From Paenibacillus eucommiae (GTDB lineage Bacteria; Bacillota; Bacilli; Paenibacillales; NBRC-103111), in contig NZ_JAGGLB010000030.1 of assembly GCF_017874215.1 (NCBI RefSeq), positions 62,001-126,000 of the forward strand: DNA of 64,000 bases, in the 5' to 3' direction. The notes under the pieces were generated by a model. That model saw nothing but the letters and a program-made list of their open reading frames with translations, did no database searches and was not told where the DNA came from. Both the position numbers and the translations under genes were made by a program. Position 1 is the stretch's first letter; the number at the start of each line of letters is the position of its first letter. Below, one piece after another: positions 8,758 through 15,824 of the stretch.

Positions 8758-9070
8758 GATTAGAATCCTCCTCTAAGGCTTGCTTTAGTGTGTTTAATGC
8801 TTCAATCCGGTGACGCTCAAACTTGCCGATCCAGCGTTGATAAATTTCCCCGATAGGTATCGGATTAAGATAATGCAGCTTCTCACGGCCTTGCCAAACG
8901 ATAGTTATAAGGTTTGCCTCTTCCAGCAGCTGAAGGTGCTTCGTAACAGCTTGACGAGTCATAGTCATTTGTTTACAAAGTTCTCCTAATGATTGTCCGT
9001 TATTTGCGAACAAGAGGTCGAGTAAATCTCTGCGAGTTCCATCGGCAAGTGCTTTAAATACTTTGTCCAT
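8750..9070 (-). CDS. ArsR-family winged-helix regulator
   Basis: The 106-residue protein has a metalloregulator-type winged helix: K-A-L-A-D-G-T-R-R-D-L-L at residues 5-16 and the recognition helix M-T-R-Q-A-V-T-K-H near 40. No cysteine metal-binding motif of classical ArsR/SmtB proteins is seen, consistent with the subfamily paired with SRPBCC proteins. An in-frame ATG at 9091 exists but lies inside the promoter, upstream of the -10 box, so the start must be the ATG at 9070. It is the first gene of a two-gene operon. Confidence 0.85.
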   Translation of the reverse strand: MDKVFKALADGTRRDLLDLLFANNGQSLGELCKQMTMTRQAVTKHLQLLEEANLITIVWQGREKLHYLNPIPIGEIYQRWIGKFERHRIEALNTLKQALEEDSNHE

Positions 9071-9106
9071 ACCCCTATTATATGCAACCATTTAATTGCA
9101 TGTCAA
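9070..9106 (-). promoter_or_regulatory. consensus promoter with operator in the spacer; predicted leaderless start
   Basis: On the minus strand TTGACA (9101-9106) and TATAAT (9077-9082) are 18 bp apart. ATGCAA-N8-TTGCAT (9082-9101) fills the spacer as an inverted repeat, which is the expected autoregulatory operator. Transcription should begin about 7 nt beyond TATAAT, at or next to the ATG at 9070, leaving almost no 5' leader. Confidence 0.75.
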
Positions 9107-9357
9107 GCTCAACTGAAAAAAACCTGTAGCATATCCATACTGTTCATTACATTATCCTGACCGTCCATAGCGCTGCACCGGCAGTTTCATATGTGTTTCC
9201 AATATTTTGTGCAGATGTCTGCCCCCCTTTTGGAGGAACCTGGTCAGATATTTCAAGCAATCCGGCGAAAAACGAAAAACGACTCCTTTGCTTTTGATGC
9301 GAACAGAGCCGTTTTTTTGCCATTGTTCCACGGAAGAAGAATCGCCGTAGTTATGGT

Positions 9358-9504
9358 CTAATATTCCATATAACTTACATTTTTATCCATATATTTGCGA
9401 GTGGTGTCAGCTACGCTGGTATTACATCGTATTGGCTGAAGCTCCCGGATCCGGTACCAGAAAGAGTAAACTACAGCTGCCTGCGGATCCGCCGCGATCG
9501 TAAT
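9358..9504 (-). pseudogene. possible coding remnant in the arsR-htpG gap
   Basis: A 48-codon open frame without start codon or ribosome site ends in K-Y-M-D-K-N-V-S-Y-M-E-Y. The composition is protein-like but I do not recognise the family. The rest of the 640-bp gap (9107-9750) shows only an A/T-rich imperfect hairpin near 9270-9320 and the htpG terminator. Confidence 0.2.
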
Positions 9505-9661
9505 TCAGACACTATCTATACTAAGCAGAGTCATGTGGACAAGTCAGGCTAGAAGTAAAAGTTACCCACAATCTTTGAAAAGGAATCTTTGCTACCGCAA
9601 AGCACCACCAGTGATCTCAAGAAGATATTGAATCCCGCCCACCGGACCCCAGGAAAAAAAG

Positions 9662-9705
9662 GCTGCGGCATCACATGCAAGGAAGCTTGCACATGTTGCC
9701 GCAGC
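9662..9705 (-). terminator. htpG terminator
   Basis: GCTGCGGC and GCCGCAGC arms with an inner ATGCAAG/CTTGCA stem form a strong hairpin followed on the minus strand by T7. It is a near copy of the hairpin at 3833-3878. Confidence 0.8.
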
Positions 9706-9750
9706 ATAGAGAATACGAGGACCGCTTTTTAGACGATTAATACGTTTGGA

Positions 9751-11628
9751 TTAAACCATGATTTTACATATATCATTTGTAAATTCTACAGGATCTTGAA
9801 TAGGCAATCCTTCTATTAGAAGAGCTTGATTGTACAATAAGGTTGTATACAGGTTTAATTTTTCCTTATCATTTTCAAATGCGTCCTTTAAGGATTGGAA
9901 GACGGCATGATTCACATTAATCTCCAGCACCTTATCAGCCTTTACATCCTGGTTGTTAGGCATGGATTTCAATATTTTTTCCATCTCTATCGTGAGCTCA
10001 CCATCTGTAGAGAAGCATACGGGATGGGATCTCAGTCTCTTAGATTCTTTTACCTTCTTTACTTTATCTGCTAAAAGATTTTGCATATGCTCAAAGAGTT
10101 CCTTGTTATCGTTCTCTTCGTTTTCCGCTTTGTTGTCTTCTTCCGATTCGATACCCAGGTCGCCGCTGGAGACGGATTTGAATTCCTTCTCCTTGTACTG
10201 CATAATCATTTTGATCGCGAACTCGTCGATATCGTCGGTGAAGTATAAGATTTCGTAGCCTTTATCGGCTACCATCTCGGTTTGTGGAAGCTTTTCAATT
10301 CTTTCATTGGTTTCACCGGAAGCATAGTAAATATATTTTTGGTCTTCTGGCATTCTGGACACATATTCATCTAGAGTAACCAGCTTCTTCTCTTTGGAAG
10401 AGTAGAACATCACCAAGTCCTGCAGTACATCTTTGTGGCTTCCATAATCGCTGTAAATACCGAATTTCAATTGTCTGCCAAAGGATTTATAGAATTGATC
10501 ATACGTCTCTCTTTCATCCTTTAACAAGCTTTGCAGCTGGCTTTTTATTTTATTCTTAATGTTCTTCGCAATTAGCTTTAACTGCCGGTCATGCTGCAGC
10601 AGCTCACGCGATATGTTAAGAGATAAATCTTCCGAATCAACCATACCCTTAACAAAGCTAAAATAGTCAGGCAGCAAGTCGGAGCATTTGTCCATGATCA
10701 ACACACCATTGGAATACAGCTCTAAGCCCTTCTCGAATTCCTTGGTATAGTAGTCAAAAGGGATGCTGCCCGGAATAAACAAGATAGCGTTGTAGACTAC
10801 CGCACCGTCCGCACTGATATGAATATGTTTAATCGGCTTATCAAAGCCATAACGCTTTTCAGCATAAAATTTCTCGTAATCCTCTGGAGTAAGCTCACTT
10901 TTGTTCTTTTTCCAGATCGGAACCATGCTGTTAACAATTTGTTCCTCTTGATAATCCTCAAATTCACTTTCGCTGCCTTCTTGCAGTCTTTTTCCGGTGA
11001 TATCCATTTTGATCGGGTATTTAATGAAATCGGAATATTTTTTGATAATCGCTTTTAAGCGATACTCCTCCAAATACTCATCAAAGCTCTCGTCTTCGGA
11101 ATTCTCTTTGATTTTGAGCACAATCTCAGTACCGATTGAGTCTTTCTCGCATGGAACAATCGTATACCCGTCTGCTCCCGTGGATTCCCACTTGTAAGCG
11201 CCATCTTCGCCCAAAGCTTTACTGGTCACAGTAACTACATCTGCTACCATGAAGGCTGAATAGAAGCCAACACCAAATTGGCCAATAATATCATGTCCGT
11301 CTTTTGCTTCATTTTCCTTCTTGAACGCTAATGAGCCGCTCTTGGCTATGATCCCAAGGTTGTTCTCCAGATCTTCTTTCGTCATTCCGATACCTGTGTC
11401 ACTGATGGTCAACGTTCTGTTTTCCTTGTCAGCCACTACTTTTACAAAGTAACTGTCTTTGTCGAAAACCAGCTTCTCATCGGTTAAGGCTTTGTAGTAT
11501 ATCTTGTCAATTGCATCACTGGCATTGGAAAGCAGCTCTCTTAAAAAAATCTCTCTTTGCGTATAAATGGAGTTAATCATCATTTCTAGTAATCTTTTGG
11601 ATTCTGCCTGAAACTGTTTCTTTTCCAT
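9751..11628 (-). CDS. htpG: molecular chaperone HtpG (Hsp90)
   Basis: The 625-residue protein is bacterial Hsp90, an ATP-driven dimeric chaperone of the cytosol. The N-terminal GHKL ATPase shows N-A-S-D-A-I-D (about residue 36), D-x-G-I-G-M near 80 and G-Q-F-G-V-G-F-Y near 115; middle and C-terminal dimerisation domains follow, at normal family length. The ATG at 11628 has GGGAGAG 7-10 nt upstream and gives the conserved start M-E-K-K-Q-F; an upstream ATG at 11661 is not supported. A sigma-A promoter and a CIRCE element precede it, so it is probably repressed by HrcA, unlike htpG of B. subtilis. Confidence 0.95.
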   Translation of the reverse strand: MEKKQFQAESKRLLEMMINSIYTQREIFLRELLSNASDAIDKIYYKALTDEKLVFDKDSYFVKVVADKENRTLTISDTGIGMTKEDLENNLGIIAKSGSLAFKKENEAKDGHDIIGQFGVGFYSAFMVADVVTVTSKALGEDGAYKWESTGADGYTIVPCEKDSIGTEIVLKIKENSEDESFDEYLEEYRLKAIIKKYSDFIKYPIKMDITGKRLQEGSESEFEDYQEEQIVNSMVPIWKKNKSELTPEDYEKFYAEKRYGFDKPIKHIHISADGAVVYNAILFIPGSIPFDYYTKEFEKGLELYSNGVLIMDKCSDLLPDYFSFVKGMVDSEDLSLNISRELLQHDRQLKLIAKNIKNKIKSQLQSLLKDERETYDQFYKSFGRQLKFGIYSDYGSHKDVLQDLVMFYSSKEKKLVTLDEYVSRMPEDQKYIYYASGETNERIEKLPQTEMVADKGYEILYFTDDIDEFAIKMIMQYKEKEFKSVSSGDLGIESEEDNKAENEENDNKELFEHMQNLLADKVKKVKESKRLRSHPVCFSTDGELTIEMEKILKSMPNNQDVKADKVLEINVNHAVFQSLKDAFENDKEKLNLYTTLLYNQALLIEGLPIQDPVEFTNDICKIMV

Positions 11629-11690
11629 GAATAGCTCTCCCTTCAAAATAAAACGATGCACATTTTAAGTATAGGTGGTTGTCTCTAATA

Positions 11691-11717
11691 TTAGCACTCT
11701 AATTCGTCGAGTGCCAG
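11691..11717 (-). promoter_or_regulatory. CIRCE element (HrcA operator)
   Basis: The plus strand reads TTAGCACTC, nine bases, then GAGTGCCAG; the consensus is TTAGCACTC-N9-GAGTGCTAA, so the left arm is perfect and the right arm matches 7 of 9. It lies just downstream of the htpG promoter, where HrcA binds in dnaK and groE operons. Confidence 0.88.
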
Positions 11718-11726
11718 CACATCTTG

Positions 11727-11755
11727 TTTATAACATTACTCACTTTTTATGTCAA
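11727..11755 (-). promoter_or_regulatory. sigma-A promoter of htpG
   Basis: On the minus strand TTGACA (11750-11755) and TATAAA (11727-11732) are separated by 17 bp. The predicted start near 11720 places the CIRCE element at the very beginning of the transcript. Confidence 0.8.
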
Positions 11756-11807
11756 GTTGATATTGATGATGATAGGGATGTTGATAGGGATGATGTGGAT
11801 AAAAGCG

Positions 11808-12083
11808 CTAATTTTTGAACGCTCTTCCCAAAGCATTTAAATACCAGAGCGCAAGCAGCACAAGAATAGTCAGCACCAGATTGATGCAGCCAAACAGGAT
11901 CAAAGATTTGCCGGTTCCGGGAGCCTGACGAAAAAGCAGGCCAAACTGTAAGATGGCAGGAATACAAAATACAAGCCAACTGAAATAAATTAATCTTTCC
12001 TTCGTAAATACGATTAACCCTAACAGGATAAAAGAGAAGGGGAGTAAAACCCAGGTAGATAATGATAATTTAAGTCCACTCAT
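11808..12083 (-). CDS. small integral membrane protein of unknown function
   Basis: This 91-residue protein is almost entirely hydrophobic, with three predicted membrane helices at about residues 10-26, 32-50 and 60-83, and a basic loop (T-K-E-R) after the first. AAAGGAGG lies well spaced upstream of the ATG, so it is probably real. I do not recognise a family. It sits alone between htpG and araB, on the same strand. Confidence 0.65.
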   Translation of the reverse strand: MSGLKLSLSTWVLLPFSFILLGLIVFTKERLIYFSWLVFCIPAILQFGLLFRQAPGTGKSLILFGCINLVLTILVLLALWYLNALGRAFKN

Positions 12084-12231
12084 GTTCCATACCTCCTTTT
12101 TCCCAAATGATTCCCAACCAATTATACCATATTTTTCTGGTAGCTGAGCAGGCTATACTCCCCCACGCTTGCCATACAATGAGCAAAAAAAAGAAGATCA
12201 AAGCTTGTAGGCTCTGTTCTTCTTATTTGTC

Positions 12232-13905
12232 TCAGGCTCTAGCGTCTTCTTTGATCGCTTTCAGATGCTTCATCACATCATTCCCGCCGCGGCCAAAGTA
12301 ATCATGGAGCTTGGAATACTCCTCGTACAACTTCTCATAGACAGCTGTGTGCTCAGGGATTGGCTTGAAGGTTTCCTTGCGCACTCTCGCCATCTTCTTG
12401 GCTGCATCAACAATCGAATCGTAACCGCCCTTTTCCGCCCCCGCTGCTACCGCGCCGAACATGGCCGCGCCCAATGCAGGAGTTTGCTTGGAGTCTGCGA
12501 TTTTGATTTCACGATTGGTTACATCCGCGTAGATTTGCATAAGCAGCCGATTACGCTGGGCAAGCCCGCCACAGGCATACAACTCGTCTACAGCGACTCC
12601 GTTCTCCTGAAAAGCATCGATGACTTTGCGGGTTCCGAACGCAGTAGCCTCAAGCAGAGCACGGTATATCTCCTCAGGCTTGGTCAATAAAGTGCAGCCG
12701 ATCAATAGGCCTGTCAGATCAGCGTCAACGAGCACCGAACGATTGCCATTCCACCAATCCAGCGCAAGCAGTCCGGTTTCCCCCGGCTTATAAGCGGCCG
12801 CCCGCTGCTCCAGCCATTCGTAAACACCGCTGCCTTCTTTATCTGCTGCTTCCTTCACATAGGCTGGAACCGCTTCTTCTACATACCACTGAAAAATATC
12901 ACCTACAGCCGACTGTCCTGCTTCATATCCCATATATCCCGGAATAATACCGTCCTCTACTACTCCGCACATGCCTTCGACCTGCTTCTCTTCATCTGAC
13001 AGCACCAAATGACAGAGCGAGGTCCCCATAGCCATAACCATCTTGCCCGGCGTCACCACCCCGACACCCAAAACAGCAGCATGTGCATCTATGATACCCA
13101 CCGCAATCGCTGTACCCGGCTTAAGCCCGATCCATCCGGCCATTTCCTCCGTCAGCTCGCCGGCCTTCGTGCCCAAAGGCACTACGTCACCGCGCAGCTT
13201 GGTTGTCGTGATATCCTCCAACCGCGGATCAAGCGCTTTGAAAAAATCACGGCTCGGATAACCGTCCTGCTTATGCCAATTCCCTTTGTAGCCAGCCGTA
13301 CAGCTATTGCGTGAGATGCTTCCGGTGAGCTTGTAAATAACCCAATCGGCTGCTTCCAAAAACATGTCCGCCCGCTCGTAGATGTCAGGAGCTTCATTCA
13401 GAATTTGCCATGCCTTGGCGATCATCCATTCCGAAGATATTTTGCCGCCATATCTGGACAAGAAGGCCTCGCCGCGCTCTTCCGCTATTTGGTTGATCAG
13501 ATTCGCCTCATCCTGGGCAGCGTGATGCTTCCAGAGCTTCACCCAGCTGTGCGGATTGTCCTTAAGCTCAGGTGAAAAACAAAGCGGTTCCCCCGCTTCA
13601 TCAATCGGCAGCATCGTACATGCCGTGAAATCAATACCCAGCCCGATCACGTCAGCCGGGTCTACGCCCGATTGCCGGATAACGGCAGGTACCGACCGCT
13701 TTAATACTTCTATATAATCCGCAGGATGCTGCAGTGCCCAGTCAAGATCCAGCTTAACTGACGAATCGGGCAGCTGTTCATCCATTACCTGATGAGGGTA
13801 TTCGGTAACATGATCAGCCACCTCCGTCCCGTCAGCCAGATCGACAAGCACAGCCCGGCCGGATTGTGTGCCATAGTCTACACCTATTGCATATTTTTTG
13901 CCCAT
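12232..13905 (-). CDS. araB: ribulokinase
   Basis: The 557-residue FGGY-family kinase phosphorylates L-ribulose to L-ribulose 5-phosphate in L-arabinose catabolism. The N-terminal phosphate loop V-D-Y-G-T-Q-S-G-R, G-I-D-F-T-A-C-T near 110 and the C-terminal G-G-L-A-Q-R-N segment are as in AraB, and the length is typical. It lies directly downstream of araR with a 55-bp gap that contains an AraR-like operator. araA and araD are not in the window. The coding ends ACGCTAG-side at 12232 with only a weak A/T-rich hairpin after it. Confidence 0.93.
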   Translation of the reverse strand: MGKKYAIGVDYGTQSGRAVLVDLADGTEVADHVTEYPHQVMDEQLPDSSVKLDLDWALQHPADYIEVLKRSVPAVIRQSGVDPADVIGLGIDFTACTMLPIDEAGEPLCFSPELKDNPHSWVKLWKHHAAQDEANLINQIAEERGEAFLSRYGGKISSEWMIAKAWQILNEAPDIYERADMFLEAADWVIYKLTGSISRNSCTAGYKGNWHKQDGYPSRDFFKALDPRLEDITTTKLRGDVVPLGTKAGELTEEMAGWIGLKPGTAIAVGIIDAHAAVLGVGVVTPGKMVMAMGTSLCHLVLSDEEKQVEGMCGVVEDGIIPGYMGYEAGQSAVGDIFQWYVEEAVPAYVKEAADKEGSGVYEWLEQRAAAYKPGETGLLALDWWNGNRSVLVDADLTGLLIGCTLLTKPEEIYRALLEATAFGTRKVIDAFQENGVAVDELYACGGLAQRNRLLMQIYADVTNREIKIADSKQTPALGAAMFGAVAAGAEKGGYDSIVDAAKKMARVRKETFKPIPEHTAVYEKLYEEYSKLHDYFGRGGNDVMKHLKAIKEDARA

Positions 13906-13945
13906 AATATGACTCCTTCCTCCTGATTATTCTCTTGTATTATAC

Positions 13946-13961
13946 ACTTGTACGTACAACT
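13946..13961 (-). promoter_or_regulatory. AraR operator upstream of araB
   Basis: ACTTGTACGTACAACT is a near-perfect palindrome matching the Bacillus AraR box (ATTTGTACGTACAAAT type). It abuts the araR stop codon and lies about 45 bp before the araB start, suggesting arabinose-responsive control of araB. Confidence 0.75.
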
Positions 13962-15073
13962 TATCGAGAGTTATTTTCTACTAAACTCCAGGTCGATTCG
14001 CGGATAATAAGCTGCGGCTTATGGATAAGGCTGTCCGCCTGACTATCGCTGGATTTCCCCTCAATGCGATCCATTAACAGCTCTGCCGCCTGCCTGCCTA
14101 AATCTGTTTTTGGATGAGTCAGTGTCGTCAACTTCACTTCCGCTGCTGTCGCTAATGAAGAATCGTCAAATCCGACTACCGACAGGTCTTCAGGAACATT
14201 TTTGCCTGTACGACGGGCGGCCTCTAACAGTTTTACGGCTAACGCGTCATCCTGACAAACAAAACCCGTCGGAGCGCCAAGCTCCCGGCTTAGCATCCAT
14301 ACCGCTTGCTCAAAAGGCTTCGTATCCATCTCCTCCGTCGTATAATGAATAACGGCATCCGGCTCAATCATAACCTGATATTCCCGATGTGCGCGGATAA
14401 ACCCCTTTAAACGGTTAACACCCTGCAAATCATCCATTTTGAAAAAGCCGGCAATACGCCGATGGCCCATCCGAAGCAGGTGCTCTGCCGCCAAAAAACC
14501 GCCAAGCTCATCATCCACTTTCAAACAAGGACAATTCAACTCCATGTAGCATTCATTGATCATCATATAAGGCATATTTTGCTGCTCAAGCGACAAAAAA
14601 TAGCTAAGATTGGGATTGCCCCAGGCACTCCTGGTAGGCTCAATGATCAAGCCGCTAAGCGGCTCATTCAGCAGCATCTGCAGGATTTCCCGCTCCTTGT
14701 CCTTTTCATTATCTGTACTTGAAATGAGCAGCCTATAGCCTCTAGCCCGGGCAGCAGCTTCAGCGCCGCGCAAGATTAAGGGAAATAAGTAATCGGAGAT
14801 ACACGGAGTAATCACTCCAATAGTTGGCACCTTATGAAGGCCGCGGGCAAGCGGGTTGGTTACGAACGTTCCTTTCCCCTGGACTCTGTACAGCCAGCCT
14901 TCCCGTTCCAGCTCACTAAAGGTTTGCCTGACCGTCTGGCGGCTCATCTGAAACAGCACAGCAAGTTCATTCTCGGAAAGCATCTGATCCCCAGACTTCA
15001 ATCGCCCCGCCTGCAGCCACGAAAAAATTTCCTGCTTTAACTGCATATATTTAGGTATTTGCTTTTCTTTCAT
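13961..15073 (-). CDS. araR: arabinose repressor, GntR/LacI chimeric family
   Basis: The 370-residue protein combines an N-terminal GntR winged helix (about residues 5-72, with S-E-N-E-L-A and S-R-Q-T-V-R-Q) with a LacI-type periplasmic-binding-fold sensor (about 85-360, with D-D-L-Q-G-V-N-R near 215 and V-G-F-D-D-S near 290). This is the characteristic AraR architecture; arabinose binding should release it from DNA. It precedes araB on the same strand. AraR boxes lie before araB and before araR itself, so it is probably autoregulated. Confidence 0.88.
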   Translation of the reverse strand: MKEKQIPKYMQLKQEIFSWLQAGRLKSGDQMLSENELAVLFQMSRQTVRQTFSELEREGWLYRVQGKGTFVTNPLARGLHKVPTIGVITPCISDYLFPLILRGAEAAARARGYRLLISSTDNEKDKEREILQMLLNEPLSGLIIEPTRSAWGNPNLSYFLSLEQQNMPYMMINECYMELNCPCLKVDDELGGFLAAEHLLRMGHRRIAGFFKMDDLQGVNRLKGFIRAHREYQVMIEPDAVIHYTTEEMDTKPFEQAVWMLSRELGAPTGFVCQDDALAVKLLEAARRTGKNVPEDLSVVGFDDSSLATAAEVKLTTLTHPKTDLGRQAAELLMDRIEGKSSDSQADSLIHKPQLIIRESTWSLVENNSR

Positions 15074-15110
15074 AGGTCACCTCAAGACCGAGCTTACAGT
15101 GAAATTCATT

Positions 15111-15164
15111 ATGAGTTTTATGAGTTTTATGAGTTTCATTGTGAGTTCCTTTGTGAGTTCCTTT
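15111..15164 (-). repeat. short tandem repeats in the araR leader
   Basis: Three 9-bp units ATGAGTTTT/C are followed by two 12-bp units GTGAGTTCCTTT (plus-strand reading). On the transcript these give repeated AAAGGAAC tracts upstream of the true ribosome site. It looks like slippage-generated sequence. Confidence 0.6.
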
Positions 15165-15213
15165 GTAATTCATTAGCAGCTAATCTGCAGCAACAGTCTG
15201 TGAATTTACCGCT

Positions 15214-15246
15214 ATTATAGCACTCACCCAACTTGTATGTACATAT
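15214..15246 (-). promoter_or_regulatory. araR promoter region with second AraR box
   Basis: ACTTGTATGTACATAT (15231-15246) resembles the AraR operator. On the minus strand a TATAAT (15214-15219) lies 11 bp downstream of it. No good -35 hexamer is visible at 17 bp. The box would place AraR across the promoter of its own gene. Confidence 0.5.
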
Positions 15247-15254
15247 CGGCCGAG

Positions 15255-15700
15255 CAACCGCACGAACACTTTAATCAAATGGACATCCAGCAAGGGCTTT
15301 CTTTCTTGATTGAAGGAGATTTCCTGGTTGGCAATGGCGCTTTGGATGAGAGCCGCAGCCAGCTTGCCTACTTTAACGATGTTTTTCATCGCTAAACGCA
15401 GCAGGTCCTCTCCACATCCTTATTTTAACGATGAAAAACATCGTTAAAACCCCTTTTAACCACCCAGAGAGGCCGTCCGTCCTCTTTTAACGATGAAAAT
15501 CATCATTAAGTGGCTGATTGGCCTGGAAACACTGACTTTAACGATGAAAAACATCGTTAAGTTCAGGACACGTTCCATTCGGGGGAAACGTGCCGCTTAC
15601 AGGATACTTACTTTCGCTCTTCCTCCCAACCTCCCTTTCCTCTCAGCTTCAAAATACCAAACCTGCCATGCCACGCTCAAACGGACTTATACTTTCCAGT
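15255..15700. repeat. mosaic intergenic repeat, copy A (four palindromes)
   Basis: Four palindromes of the type TTTAACGATG-N5-CATCGTTAAA lie at 15372-15396, 15423-15449, 15485-15509 and 15537-15560, with centres 52, 61 and 52 bp apart. The flanking sequence (ACGAACAC..., GGAGATTTCCT..., TCTTCCTCC...CAGCTTCAAA) is shared with copies at 21305 and 55540. This copy lacks the long hairpin module. It lies upstream of araR and downstream of the RND gene. No open frame is seen in it. Confidence 0.85.
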
Positions 15701-15824
15701 AACTTCACAAAAAATGCCCCAGCAGGAGAATGACAATTCTCTCTGCCCGGGCACACATAGTAAACCTTTAACTGTATCTTCCCATCAAACGCCCGAGTAT
15801 ACCGAATTACTCCTTATTGTCAGT

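Noticed and set aside
15372..15560. Regularly spaced palindromes as a CRISPR array
   Set aside because: The intervening sequences are conserved between copies at 15, 21 and 56 kb rather than unique, the repeats vary in their arms, and no cas genes are near.
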